Virus record (IMG/VR): IMGVR_UViG_3300007234_000084 | Location: 1 to 25,859 of that record | Strand: one strand, 5' to 3' | Length of the DNA stretch: 25,859 nt | Origin: a virus | The notes under the pieces: generated by a model | Databases searched by the model: none | What the model was told of the DNA's origin: nothing | What the model saw: the letters and a program-made list of their open reading frames with translations, nothing else | Shown here: in pieces, positions 11,552 through 20,105 of the stretch | Layout of the letters: each line of letters begins with the position of its first letter | How positions within the stretch are numbered: the first letter of the stretch is position 1 | Position numbers and translations under genes: made by a program

Positions 11552-11826
11552 TGTCCCCTAACAAGCAAATTCTTGTAGTCTGGGTCTGCAAGTTTTTTCT
11601 TAATGTATTGTGCGTATTCTTTCGTGCCAATTGCTGCACCGCATTCCCTGGACCACTCCTCGGCCATTACCAAGGGGATAGATCCTACCCACCTTGTGCG
11701 GTCCTGGCCTGAATGCCTGGGCGCAAGTTCTCGCATTTTCTTCAAGGTTTTTAGTAGACCAGCGCAATCCTGCTCCCTAACAACCTGAATCTTGCCATCT
11801 TCCTCTACAATCTTTTCGGTAATCAC
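11548..11826 (-). CDS. Conserved small phage protein, 92 aa
   Basis: Starts at GTG 11826, sharing GTGA with the previous stop. The part WVGSIPLVMAEEWSRECGAA followed by IGTKEYAQYIKKKLADPDYK is strongly reminiscent of a conserved protein found between coat and lysis genes in marine and P22-like phages, where the pattern S-I-P-x-[VL]-[IV/M]-A-E-x-W-x-x-E-C-G is kept. Function unknown to me. Its place behind the coat gene and two lysine-rich proteins suggests a virion or assembly role. It is soluble, with no membrane segment. Confidence 0.65.
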   Translation of the reverse strand: MITEKIVEEDGKIQVVREQDCAGLLKTLKKMRELAPRHSGQDRTRWVGSIPLVMAEEWSRECGAAIGTKEYAQYIKKKLADPDYKNLLVRGQ

Positions 11827-11975
11827 TTCTTCTTTTTCCTTTTTACAGTCTTTGCTGCCTGCTTAAACGCTTTAGCGGTGGGCGCACCTTTAGTTCCAGG
11901 CTTTCTCATTTTCTCTTTTGATCCGGCCTTGATCCGTTTACGTTTTTTGTGAATGTTGGAGTATAGCCCTGGCAT
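11823..11975 (-). CDS. Lysine-rich 50-residue protein
   Basis: MPGLYSNIHKKRKRIKAGSK, then EKMRKPGTKGAPTAKAFKQA, ending AAKTVKRKKKK. Start ATG 11975 shares one base with the preceding stop (TAATG), and the stop overlaps the next GTG. Very basic, no hydrophobic core: likely binds nucleic acid. The core SNIHKKRKRIKAGSKEKMRK with PGTKGAPT resembles very small proteins common in marine phage virion operons. A role as DNA-condensing or minor virion protein is inferred. It is too short for ordinary ORF cutoffs and easily missed. Confidence 0.7.
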   Translation of the reverse strand: MPGLYSNIHKKRKRIKAGSKEKMRKPGTKGAPTAKAFKQAAKTVKRKKKK

Positions 11976-12154
11976 TACTTCCACCCATTCCTAGCTTTAG
12001 CCTGAGCGGTTTTTGATAAATCGCCAAAGTGGTAAATTCTCTTGGACCGCTTAGACATTTTAGAACCTGTCATGAGAGTGCCGTCAGGATGTTTGTGCAT
12101 TGATCCTTTGTGAACCTTGCCATCCTTGAAGTAGTGTTTGACACCCATACCCAT
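11975..12154 (-). CDS. Basic 59-residue small phage protein
   Basis: MGMGVKHYFKDGKVHKGSMH, then KHPDGTLMTGSKMSKRSKRI, ending YHFGDLSKTAQAKARNGWK. The pattern V-K-H-Y-x-x-D-G-x-x-H-x-G-x-x-H-x-x-x-D-G-x-x-M-T-G is one I recognise from small proteins of marine and enteric podoviruses; function unknown. Its start ATG overlaps the stop of the 12-codon ORF (TGATG), so translation is probably coupled. A second ATG two codons in is an alternative start. Lys/His-rich, no membrane segment. Confidence 0.7.
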   Translation of the reverse strand: MGMGVKHYFKDGKVHKGSMHKHPDGTLMTGSKMSKRSKRIYHFGDLSKTAQAKARNGWK

Positions 12155-12192
12155 CAGTATGGTCTTCCCTTCTTCTTTTTACCTTTCTTCAT
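12154..12192 (-). CDS. 12-codon micro-ORF MKKGKKKKGRPY
   Basis: A tiny ORF with an optimal AGGAGG ribosome site (12202-12197) five bases before ATG 12192, directly after the coat terminator. The stop overlaps the ATG of the 59-aa gene, which has no ribosome site of its own. It is therefore either a leader that brings ribosomes to the next gene, or a real very basic peptide. Whether the peptide accumulates cannot be judged from sequence. Confidence 0.5.
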   Translation of the reverse strand: MKKGKKKKGRPY

Positions 12193-12202
12193 AAGTCCTC
12201 CT

Positions 12203-12237
12203 AAAAAGGGTAAGGCGGCCCCGAAAGACCGCCCTAC
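12203..12237 (-). terminator. Intrinsic terminator after the major capsid gene
   Basis: On the minus strand an 11-pair stem (GTAGGGCGGTC / GGCCGCCTTAC, with two G-U type pairs) encloses a six-base loop TTTCGG and is followed by CC and five T. It starts ten bases past the coat stop and ends next to the ribosome site of the micro-ORF. Partial termination here would set high coat expression over the small and lysis genes behind it. Confidence 0.8.
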
Positions 12238-12246
12238 CTACTCTTC

Positions 12247-13209
12247 TTAGCTTACGTCAGCTACTACACCGTGTGCAGCTTCGTTGTCGATCTGCAGGCC
12301 ATACTCGACAGAAATCAGCCTGCGCTCCGCGTGACCTGTGCGGGCAAGTTCTTTCTGTGAGGTAGGCTTCAGATATGCAACGCGGGCGTAGTTCGGGTCA
12401 AGGACCAGAACGTCACGGCTACGGCTGAAACGCGAAGGCACAATGGTAAGTTCACCAAAGTCTGATACATAGACGTCAATCGCGGCAGACAGAGTCTTGT
12501 CGCTGATGTCTTTGTACTTGGTAGCATTACCAGTAAAGGTTGAGATTGTCTGCTTCTGTGAAGATCCACAGAGAACAATTGAAGGCTCTGCACCCTGGTC
12601 CCAGCAGTCAGCAATAACTGACTTCAACAAGGCCTCAGTTACAGTACGCTGTGTACCGTCAGTGGCGGCAGCATCAACGTAACCAGCTGTGCCAGTACCG
12701 GAAGTAGTACCATCAGCACCACCAGTTCCACGATCAGCGTTAGTACGCAGGAACGCGGGCAGACCAGCAGTCTGACGAGCAGTACCGGAAGCACCAGCAG
12801 AAGCAGCCACGTTAGCAGTCAACATGGTTTCCATGTCACGCTTCAGTTCCTTCAGCTTGTATGCAACCTGCTTGGCAGTAGTCTGAGCATTACCAGCACC
12901 ATTTACGGCGTTAGCGGTGTCAGATACTTCAACTACTTTGTCAGAGATCTGAGTGTAGTTAGCCTGGCGAATTGCGTTAGTAGCAGCGTCATTGCCTGGG
13001 GCTGATTCACCTTCAACAACACGGTTGGCGCTGTCAGCAGATGCAAGTTCTACAACGCCCCATTCAAAGTAAGTGTTATCGACACTTTTACGTCCGATAG
13101 CAGTCATGAAAGGAGTGTCAGTTGGAGAAATGCTAATCAAAGCATCCTGGAGATCCTCGCGGATCGTTGAGACGTCATATGTCTCGTTAGTATTTGTATT
13201 AACGGCCAT
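12247..13209 (-). CDS. Major capsid protein (SU10/BPP-1 type, DUF5309)
   Basis: 320-aa coat protein forming the icosahedral shell, HK97 fold. The N-terminus has the signature TYDVSTIREDLQDALISISP then TDTPFMTAIGR, typical of the SU10-like major capsid family; the glycine- and alanine-rich stretch GTGGADGTTSGTGTAGY (about 167-183) is a probable exposed loop. The C-terminus (AERRLISVEYGLQIDNEAAH) ends in the expected strand. It follows the scaffold gene, is preceded by AGGAGC and is closed by an intrinsic terminator, as usual for the most abundant virion protein. There is no protease-type prohead gene near it, in agreement with a separate scaffold. Confidence 0.9.
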   Translation of the reverse strand: MAVNTNTNETYDVSTIREDLQDALISISPTDTPFMTAIGRKSVDNTYFEWGVVELASADSANRVVEGESAPGNDAATNAIRQANYTQISDKVVEVSDTANAVNGAGNAQTTAKQVAYKLKELKRDMETMLTANVAASAGASGTARQTAGLPAFLRTNADRGTGGADGTTSGTGTAGYVDAAATDGTQRTVTEALLKSVIADCWDQGAEPSIVLCGSSQKQTISTFTGNATKYKDISDKTLSAAIDVYVSDFGELTIVPSRFSRSRDVLVLDPNYARVAYLKPTSQKELARTGHAERRLISVEYGLQIDNEAAHGVVADVS

Positions 13210-13226
13210 GATAGGCTCCTAGTTAG

Positions 13227-14210
13227 TTAGCTTAATAAAAATTTGGCAATATCTTCGACATTACCGGTTTTTTTCATCCGAGCTTGAATTTCCTGTGACC
13301 GCTTCTGAGAGGTTGCGCGGCTAGATTTCTTGGCGCCTGGTTTAACAACTGGTCTGGCATTACTAACTTTCTGTTTTGCCTTGCCCTTACTTCCCTGCAA
13401 GTCATCCCATAGTTTAGCTTTGTGCAGAACCACGATAGCACGGTGATCTGTGACACCGCCTAGTTCCGCTTCAGAGTATCCTAGTCGCGTACCATAACTA
13501 ACCAAGTCTTCCTTTAATTTGCCTCCTTTTTCTGGGTCGGCAAACTCCGGTATAACCTGTGCCAGCTTGCCCATCTCTTGTTGCAGATTGGCTTGCTGTG
13601 CGAATTGCATGCGCTGTGCCTGTTGAGCTTGAGCCTCGGCAATTACTTGCTGCTGGTTATCAAAATCAATCTTGGCCGCGTCATACTCTGCTTTCTTCTC
13701 CATGTATCCGATAGGGTCAGTCTTTACTAACTCACTATTAGGCGGTACTGGAGCCTTAAGCATTTCGCCACTTTGCAGCTGGTTCAAAAGCTGTGACATT
13801 TGTTCACGCTCTTGAAGGAGTGCGTGGTATACCTCTTCCGCTTGTTTCTTTTGCGCAGCGGCATCCTGCATTCCTTTCTGGATGTAAGCTTGGCCCGAAT
13901 AGGATTGCTTAAGATCATTGAGGGTTACTTCGCGTTCTTCTCCGTCTACTTTGACGGCGTAAAGTTCCTCCTGACCGGCTTCCTCATGGTCTTGCTCTTC
14001 ATCCTGGTCCTCCACCTCTTCATCGGTTTCATCGGTTTCATCCGACTCATCGGTTTCGGGGTCTTCCAAAGCCTCTTCCGAGTCTTCAATTGCCTCTGGT
14101 TCTTCCAGGTCGGCAGCCTCATCTTCAGGCTGTGGATTTGAAATTAGTGTATTTGCGACACTATCAACAGTGCCGTCATTATCTATAACTATCTCATCAG
14201 TCGATGTCAC
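13227..14210 (-). CDS. Capsid scaffolding protein
   Basis: 327 aa, the internal template on which coat subunits assemble. The first 95 residues are an extremely acidic, disordered tail (repeats of DET/DES and EE). Next comes EELYAVKVDGEEREVTLNDL, then KQSYSGQAYIQKGMQDAAAQ, a widely seen scaffold segment. A long coiled coil (about 125-215) follows, and a basic C-terminus (VKPGAKKSSRATSQKRSQEI) that would bind the inner coat surface, as in P22 and T7 scaffolds. It lies between portal and coat, the standard position. Confidence 0.85.
   Translation of the reverse strand: MTSTDEIVIDNDGTVDSVANTLISNPQPEDEAADLEEPEAIEDSEEALEDPETDESDETDETDEEVEDQDEEQDHEEAGQEELYAVKVDGEEREVTLNDLKQSYSGQAYIQKGMQDAAAQKKQAEEVYHALLQEREQMSQLLNQLQSGEMLKAPVPPNSELVKTDPIGYMEKKAEYDAAKIDFDNQQQVIAEAQAQQAQRMQFAQQANLQQEMGKLAQVIPEFADPEKGGKLKEDLVSYGTRLGYSEAELGGVTDHRAIVVLHKAKLWDDLQGSKGKAKQKVSNARPVVKPGAKKSSRATSQKRSQEIQARMKKTGNVEDIAKFLLS
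14021..14056. repeat. Four 9-bp units encoding an acidic repeat
   Basis: CATCGGTTT occurs at 14021, 14030 and 14048, with the variant CATCCGACT at 14039. On the minus strand the units encode Asp-Glu-Thr or similar triplets in the disordered acidic tail of the scaffold. Copy number changes by slippage would alter tail length without breaking the frame. Confidence 0.7.
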
Positions 14211-14221
14211 GGTCCTGACTC

Positions 14222-14458
14222 CTATTTACGCTTTTTGAGGATTTTCTCATCAGTAATAGCTGACTCTAAATGTGCCTCAATTTTATTTAATGCACTCATC
14301 ATTGAGTACGCCTCTTCCCTCAACTCAGTATCGCTAGGTGCTGAATTGAAGAAAATTTCTGTTTGCCGTTGCCTCAGTTCCTGCATCAGGGTTCTGAAAT
14401 TATCATCGGCAAGAAGGGATCGCGCTTTTGATGCCCTTATCTGTATATCATCCGTCAT
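14222..14458 (-). CDS. Small phage protein between portal and scaffold
   Basis: 78 aa (MTDDIQIRASKARSLLADDN then FRTLMQELRQRQTEIFFNSA). The arrangement A-x-x-L-L-x-x-[DE]-x-F-x-x-L-x-x-x-[RL]-x-x-x-x-x-x-x-F followed by S-x-[DT]-x-x-x-R-E-E-A-Y and L-N-K-I-E-A-H-L is found in small proteins next to portals of many short-tailed and other phages. It is all-helical and may form a dimer. Position suggests a role in head assembly or DNA packaging. Function is not established. Confidence 0.6.
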   Translation of the reverse strand: MTDDIQIRASKARSLLADDNFRTLMQELRQRQTEIFFNSAPSDTELREEAYSMMSALNKIEAHLESAITDEKILKKRK

Positions 14459-16516
14459 TTATTGCCTTGGAGCGTTCTGCGCCCTCTTTATATCTGCAAC
14501 ATCCACAGCGGTTCCGTACTTACCTAAAACCTCTGCAGCCTTAACAATTAAATCTTGATCCATTTGGTCTCGCTTCAGGTCATCGTCAGCAGCGGCCTTC
14601 TGTGCATCTAGCTGTAGCTTCATCATGTCTGTCTGTGCTTTCGTTTGGGCCTTCATTTGTTCAGCCGCCAAGAATGCCTGGTTCGGGTCCTGCTGGCCCT
14701 GTGCCGCTTGCTGCTGCGTCATCTGAGCCTGCTGCATTAGCATTTGTTCAGTCTGTGGATCCATCGGCATGAAGTACCTGTCGGAGTTCCTTACTCCGCT
14801 CAAGGCTAACATATCCGCCATAGTATTGCGTATCTGTGTCATGGATACTAGCCCATTGGCAGGACCGTAGTTTTGCCATATCTGCATCTGCATAGTCAGG
14901 GCTTGATTTAACGCGGCCATCTTCATGTCTTCCTTGCCAGTGCCAAGGCCCACATTAATTTGGACGTCCATTGAGGTATTCCAGACCCTGGGGTCAATAG
15001 GTACGAACTGCCCATTTAGACGCATGTGAACCTCGTCTGTGGAGTTCTTAATCATCTCCTCCAGCATCAGTTTAAACATGCGCTTCATACCACCCTCGGC
15101 AAAGTTTCTTGCGATAACTTCAACCTGGCCGGCGGCAGCCTGCATAGTTGTGGCAACAGCAGTAGCGGTAGCATTCTGCAGCGCGTCAGGATCTAGTCCC
15201 ATTGACGCCCTGGATACTCCGGTCTTTTCCTGTACCTGTTGGTCCATGTACTGTAAAGCCGGCAGTGTAGTGCCAGCAATAAACGGTACGGGATTTGCCT
15301 GGATAGCACCTATCTGCTTCATCCTACGGATAGCGCCTATCTCATTATTGAGTACGTCATCCATATTTACCAGGTCTTCTACCACATCAATTGCAGGGTT
15401 GTTCGTTAGTGCTACGTTGTCCAAAACACCTCTAAGCATAGCTGTAGATGCGTCCTGGTCATTCATGATTAGGTCAGCGATAGACCTACCAAAGAACGCA
15501 TGCGGTTCAGGGTCGCACTCAAAAATAGCGAATGGAACATTGTCACAAGATTCCATATCCAGAATTTTATAACCAGTGCCTGCCGTCACAAACTTGTACA
15601 TCATGGGGACGCCAGAACCCTCAACGTCCATTTTCATGTAAGCCTCTGTGACAAGAACTATCTTCATGGAAGGGTCCTTAGAATCTGCTTCATCCGTGTC
15701 CCGGCTATACCCGGTCCTGGCATAGACTTCCTCATCTACTAGTGTGTCGTTTTCTGTAATTCCAGCCAGGTCGATAACATCGTCAAAATCATATCCCATT
15801 GCTACTAGGTCACCAACGCGCATCTCTGCCCGGTGTGCAACAATATAAGCATCTTCAACAGACCTGGCGTTACGGTCCACAAAAAACTCCTCAGGGGGAA
15901 CTGACTCAACGCATAATTTGCCACCTGTGGCACGCTTAATTACCTTGATGTCATGGCTCTTATTCTCGATCTCCATGCCCATCTGATCCATAGACATCTC
16001 TATAGACTCAGAGTGTTCTATAACGTCAATAGAATCTTCATTAACTATAAGAGCAAACTCATCGTCATTTAGATTGGTAAAGGTGTATGTTTTACCAACT
16101 TCATAGTCTTCCCAATATACTTTTACAATGCCGGTCTTTTTTACCAATGCGTCATGAAAGGCATCATTGAGAATCTCGTATCCACCCATCTCGCTGAATT
16201 TCCAGTGCATGTATGAGTTCGCCTGCTCTGCGCCAGCAAGATCCTCTGGGCCTTTAGGAGTGTACTCAACAGGGCGCTCAGTGGACAAAAATACCCTCAT
16301 AAGACTAGGTTTGATCTGCCTGATTATGTCCCTTACTTTTGTTGAGACAACCTTGGACCTTCCTTCCTCATAGCCAATGTCTACCTCGCCATCAAAGTAC
16401 CGCTGCGACTTGACACGTTCATCAGATATCTCAGACTCAACAAAATCTACAGCGTCTTCAATGGCGTCTGCCACGATCTGCTGTATATCGTCTTCTGTCA
16501 TTCGTTTCAGTTTCAT
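14459..16516 (-). CDS. Portal protein (P22-like)
   Basis: 685 aa, the dodecameric ring at the unique vertex through which DNA enters and leaves. The N-terminus (VADAIEDAVDFVESEISDER, then QRYFDGEVDIGYEEGRSKVV followed by STKVRDIIRQIKPSLMRVFL) is a classical P22-portal-family start. ENVEYTP-like ERPVEYTPKG and the H-x-x-x-x-K-x-x-x-G pattern with a trailing KVYWEDY follow. Two segments near 230-330 look like the wing. The C-terminus beyond about 590 is a Gln/Ala-rich helix (AQMTQQQAAQGQQDPNQAFL) resembling the P22 barrel. Length agrees with the family. It starts three bases after the upstream gene stops. Confidence 0.88.
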   Translation of the reverse strand: MKLKRMTEDDIQQIVADAIEDAVDFVESEISDERVKSQRYFDGEVDIGYEEGRSKVVSTKVRDIIRQIKPSLMRVFLSTERPVEYTPKGPEDLAGAEQANSYMHWKFSEMGGYEILNDAFHDALVKKTGIVKVYWEDYEVGKTYTFTNLNDDEFALIVNEDSIDVIEHSESIEMSMDQMGMEIENKSHDIKVIKRATGGKLCVESVPPEEFFVDRNARSVEDAYIVAHRAEMRVGDLVAMGYDFDDVIDLAGITENDTLVDEEVYARTGYSRDTDEADSKDPSMKIVLVTEAYMKMDVEGSGVPMMYKFVTAGTGYKILDMESCDNVPFAIFECDPEPHAFFGRSIADLIMNDQDASTAMLRGVLDNVALTNNPAIDVVEDLVNMDDVLNNEIGAIRRMKQIGAIQANPVPFIAGTTLPALQYMDQQVQEKTGVSRASMGLDPDALQNATATAVATTMQAAAGQVEVIARNFAEGGMKRMFKLMLEEMIKNSTDEVHMRLNGQFVPIDPRVWNTSMDVQINVGLGTGKEDMKMAALNQALTMQMQIWQNYGPANGLVSMTQIRNTMADMLALSGVRNSDRYFMPMDPQTEQMLMQQAQMTQQQAAQGQQDPNQAFLAAEQMKAQTKAQTDMMKLQLDAQKAAADDDLKRDQMDQDLIVKAAEVLGKYGTAVDVADIKRAQNAPRQ

Positions 16517-18613
16517 CTATTGGTTCTCACCGTAAGGGGTACCGCTCAGTATACCCTGACCACCCTGTATAACTTGCTGGCCCGCTCCGGTTGGCAGACC
16601 GCCACCCAACCTCTCAGCAATCCTTGACACGCTGGAAGGCACCATGCTCATATTTGCTAACCCTGGAGATATTGTTGACGCCATGCTGGCAATTTTGCGC
16701 CTAAGTTGATCCATGACGTTTTCATTTACCATTGCCTTAACAAGCATCTCTGGATCTTCACTAACCAATATGTTTGCAATAGTAGTTCTGTCTGCCTGAC
16801 TAATTTCAACATCTCCCAACATTGAGCCTACTGCCTTTTTGGCAACATTGATCATCGCCACTGGATCGCCGGCCACTGCGGCTCTTATTTCTTGCGCTGT
16901 TACAGGTAGAGCGGCTTCTCTCTGTCTCTGCCTTTGCAACACTGCCGTTTGACTTCCTGCTCTTTGTGGGGCGGCCTGAGCAGTTCTTCTTGCTTCAGCT
17001 GCTATATTTAGAGTTCTATCAAGCTCATCAAGGGACTCTTCTGGAGCAATAAGTCTAAGCAGCTCGCCAAGCTTTTCATCTTCATTAGCTAAATTAGTAA
17101 TTGTGCGGGTTTTGGATGTGCGCAATTTGTCGCGTATAGCAGCAAATACGCCAGCCCTAAAGGCCATCTGCTCTTCTGCATTGTATTTACGCAAAGCTCT
17201 ACGAGTCACATCTAAGTTCTTGCCTAGTGACTTTAGCCCTGCATCAAATGCATCCTGCTGCTTAAATTGCTGTGAATAATTGGCTCTTGTTTGCGCCAGG
17301 TCTTCGTATGTGTTGTCCAAATTATTTTTAAGTTTTTCAGCATACTCTTTGTAAACTTCACCCCTGGTTCCAGAGCCAGCAACGTATAACTTGTTTCCTT
17401 CATCTCTAAGAACTCTGTACGCAATATCAGCGTCCTCAACAGACGGGGCTCTTACTAACCTTATTGCGCCATTTTCGTCCATGGCAAATAAAGGCACCAA
17501 ATTCCTGGCAGTATAAATTTTCTCAAGTTCATCTCTAACTTCAGGGAATCTTTTTAATATCGTTTCTACATTGTCATATATTTGCCCAGTGACCTGCTGG
17601 TTGTCCGGATTTTTAAAAACAATGTCATAGGCTTGCGACTCCCTCTCACGGAGCCTATCAATATCATCAAGATATGAGTTCAAAACATCATCTGAGCGTC
17701 CTGGCGCCAATGCAGCCCTAACTGTTGAAACAGCCTCGCCAGTTGTATTTTTCGCTCTATCCCTAATGTATTGCAATAAAATGTTAGCGCCTTCACCGCC
17801 TTCCCTAATAAAACTGATTACCGCGGCATTTGCTGTTTCGTTATCGGTAACCATTTTGCCTTCAGCAATGTCCGCGACAATATCATCTACTGATTTGCCC
17901 ATTTGCTGCGCGAGTGAATTCAGATATGCAGACACAGTGTCGCTATACCTTGTGCCGAACTTCTCAGATACGAAATTGCTAACCTTTTCGAATATACCTA
18001 TAGCCGCCCTAGGACCACCGACAATGGCAAGTGGAGCCGCAGCACCAATAGCAGTCGCTGTCCCAACATCTACAGCTGTTTGACCTATACCTTCCCTTTC
18101 TGAGGTGCCAAGGCCATATATACCGCCCTCTGTCGCACCTACGCCCATGAGCCTTGGCATAGTGGTTTTTGCTAATTGCCCGGATCTTACTGCGGCAACG
18201 CCAGGTATAAGGTTAGTGGTCATGGCGCCAACAATTTCTGCTGTTATAGCTGTTCCAGGATATGCTTGTCTAAATGATCTTATCTCTTGCCTTAACTGAT
18301 CCCTGGCTTGCTCATACTCAGGACCGCCTGGCATTGCAGAGCGAATCATAGCCTCGATTTCTTCGCCAAAGCCGAGTGTAAGACCTTGTGCGCCAGCCCT
18401 TAACGTACCCGATAGCGGGGGATAATTACCGCCCTGATACAAGTTTGCGTCCTGAATACTCGTCAAATTACTATTTGCAGTGGTCGGCTGATATTTATCT
18501 ACAATACGGCGCTGGCCTTCCGTCAGACCGTCAGTGGCAGGCGCAGGACCACCTTCATATTTTTGAAGTATGGCTAACTGCTTCGGCGTAAGCTGTTCTT
18601 GTCTTTCAGCCAT
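16517..18613 (-). CDS. Large internal virion / DNA ejection protein candidate
   Basis: 698 aa. The first 45 residues hold a repeated LTPKQ...LQKY and LTEGQ...VDKY type element. Next comes GTLRAGAQGLTLGFGEEIEA, a motif I associate with large phage ejection proteins, followed by an alanine/glycine-rich stretch (about 135-215, including TAIGAAAPLAIVGG) that could insert in membranes. The rest is long charged helices. Its position just upstream of the portal, with three further Ala/Gln/Gly-rich proteins, matches the P22 gp7/gp20/gp16 or T7 gp14-16 set that forms a trans-envelope channel for DNA entry. No lytic transglycosylase motif was seen. The role is inferred. Confidence 0.65.
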   Translation of the reverse strand: MAERQEQLTPKQLAILQKYEGGPAPATDGLTEGQRRIVDKYQPTTANSNLTSIQDANLYQGGNYPPLSGTLRAGAQGLTLGFGEEIEAMIRSAMPGGPEYEQARDQLRQEIRSFRQAYPGTAITAEIVGAMTTNLIPGVAAVRSGQLAKTTMPRLMGVGATEGGIYGLGTSEREGIGQTAVDVGTATAIGAAAPLAIVGGPRAAIGIFEKVSNFVSEKFGTRYSDTVSAYLNSLAQQMGKSVDDIVADIAEGKMVTDNETANAAVISFIREGGEGANILLQYIRDRAKNTTGEAVSTVRAALAPGRSDDVLNSYLDDIDRLRERESQAYDIVFKNPDNQQVTGQIYDNVETILKRFPEVRDELEKIYTARNLVPLFAMDENGAIRLVRAPSVEDADIAYRVLRDEGNKLYVAGSGTRGEVYKEYAEKLKNNLDNTYEDLAQTRANYSQQFKQQDAFDAGLKSLGKNLDVTRRALRKYNAEEQMAFRAGVFAAIRDKLRTSKTRTITNLANEDEKLGELLRLIAPEESLDELDRTLNIAAEARRTAQAAPQRAGSQTAVLQRQRQREAALPVTAQEIRAAVAGDPVAMINVAKKAVGSMLGDVEISQADRTTIANILVSEDPEMLVKAMVNENVMDQLRRKIASMASTISPGLANMSMVPSSVSRIAERLGGGLPTGAGQQVIQGGQGILSGTPYGENQ

Positions 18614-19788
18614 TATTTACGCCCTTCATTAAAAAATTCGACTTTTTCATCCCTTGTAAATTGATCCCATATTGCAGGACTTACCAGGAAGTTGCCTTCC
18701 ATATCCTGCGGGGGAACCAGCGGAGTGTGCGGTATACTCTTGATATAATCGGAATACAAAACATCGCCAGATGAAAGTGTTTCGGCAATCTTTATATATT
18801 CATCGTAAAGCTTCTGACTTGCAGCAAGTCTCCTTCTCAGATCTTCCTGCAATTCTGCAGGTGGCAGAGACAAGTCTAAACCTGTTGAAAGCGCAAGATT
18901 TAACTCTGTTGCACTGAGAGCGCCAAATGTCGCGCTATTTATAATATCTATACCAAGCAAACTGCCGAGCCTTCTTAGTTGAGCTGTTTGTGCGTCTAAC
19001 GCAGGAAGAAATTGACGGATGGCTCCGCTCTGAGCCCCGCTTTCTGAAGCTTTTAACGCTTGTATGTATTTTTCGACATTTCCTTGCAATATATTTGCAG
19101 CGCCCATCGCTTCTACGCCGCGGCTCATGGCTGTTTGCCTGTCTTGCAGTGTAAGCTGAGCTTGCAGTTCTCTCTGACCTTCTGTCTCAGGTGTTTCGCC
19201 AAATTGCCCTGTCTTTAATATTTCAACTTCACCTGTTGGCGTGACGCGGGTTACATAGTATTCCCCAGTTTTCGGATCCATTTGAGGTGCGTATGTGTTT
19301 CCTGCTCTAAACTCGGGAGCCAAAACCGTTGATGCTAACTCAGGATTCCTCTCTACTAATGCTGCCTCGGCATGCCTGCCTCGACCCCTTAAATACTCCG
19401 CAATATCAGCAGCGCTAGCTGTAGCTAAGTCCTGCTCCTGAAGACCCTTTATCTGCGCAGCATTGGATGTAATCAGAGCCTGGTTAGGATTCAGCGTCAT
19501 AGCCGCAAAAGCATTCTGCCTTCTAAGCCTAGTGATTTCGTCATCGCCATAGATTGCGCGTGAAGCTTGCTGTAGTCCAGGACCAACGGCGCGGCCAAGC
19601 CCACCAAGAAGCCCACCAATAGCGCCAACTATGCCCTGTCCTCTGGTGCGAACCGGCGATTGACTTACCATAGCTTGCTGCTCTGGAGTAACGGAAGGGA
19701 ATGATGGTGGGCTATATCCGCCACCAAGTAAACCGCCCTGCGATCCACCCTGCGCCATCATCATCTGTAGATATTCTTCTTCTGTCAT
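18613..19788 (-). CDS. Probable virion/ejection protein, 391 aa
   Basis: Begins MTEEEYLQMMMAQGGSQGGL with a glycine/serine/proline-rich disordered region, then a hydrophobic glycine-rich segment (IVGAIGGLLGGLGRAVGPGL, about 54-73) that could be membrane-active, then long helices and an EYYVTRVTPTGEVEILKTGQ strand pair. The C-terminal half includes QREL-x-A-Q-L helices typical of internal virion proteins. It shares its stop region with the start of the 698-aa gene. I do not recognise a precise family; its place in the row of Ala/Gln/Gly-rich proteins suggests DNA ejection. Confidence 0.6.
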   Translation of the reverse strand: MTEEEYLQMMMAQGGSQGGLLGGGYSPPSFPSVTPEQQAMVSQSPVRTRGQGIVGAIGGLLGGLGRAVGPGLQQASRAIYGDDEITRLRRQNAFAAMTLNPNQALITSNAAQIKGLQEQDLATASAADIAEYLRGRGRHAEAALVERNPELASTVLAPEFRAGNTYAPQMDPKTGEYYVTRVTPTGEVEILKTGQFGETPETEGQRELQAQLTLQDRQTAMSRGVEAMGAANILQGNVEKYIQALKASESGAQSGAIRQFLPALDAQTAQLRRLGSLLGIDIINSATFGALSATELNLALSTGLDLSLPPAELQEDLRRRLAASQKLYDEYIKIAETLSSGDVLYSDYIKSIPHTPLVPPQDMEGNFLVSPAIWDQFTRDEKVEFFNEGRK

Positions 19789-19796
19789 TTTGCTAC

Positions 19797-20105
19797 CTAC
19801 CTAAATAAATCTAGTAATCCTGAGCCAACAGCTTTACCAGCTTCCATAATATTTCCAGGGACCGCCATTATGTTGCTAGGTATTTCTTTAAGTCTCTCAC
19901 CAGCTACTTGAATCCTCATATCCGGTGTTATTTTATCTGTTGGACCTAAACCCAATCTTCTTCGTATTTCTTCATCAGACACGCCCATATCTGTGTAACT
20001 GGCGCTCATATCAGGAACCTGTAGTAATCCTGCAGTAGGTAGCTGTAGGAGTCCCTGTGGCGCCTGGTACTGCTGCGCCATGACCATAGCGTCCATTGGG
20101 TTCAT
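19797..20105 (-). CDS. Small hydrophobic-tailed virion protein candidate
   Basis: 102 aa (MNPMDAMVMAQQYQAPQGLL then QLPTAGLLQVPDMSASYTDM). It contains a predicted acidic turn (SDEEIRRRLGLGPTDKI) and a C-terminal NIMEAGKAVGSGLLDLFR that is amphipathic. The ATG 20105 overlaps the previous gene's stop. No known family. Same amino-acid style as its neighbours, so it may be a minor virion or ejection component. Confidence 0.55.
   Translation of the reverse strand: MNPMDAMVMAQQYQAPQGLLQLPTAGLLQVPDMSASYTDMGVSDEEIRRRLGLGPTDKITPDMRIQVAGERLKEIPSNIMAVPGNIMEAGKAVGSGLLDLFR

Noticed and set aside
15039-15572. 177-codon plus-strand frame opposite the portal gene
   Set aside because: It is antisense to a strongly supported portal, has no ribosome site of note and is a by-product of portal codon usage.
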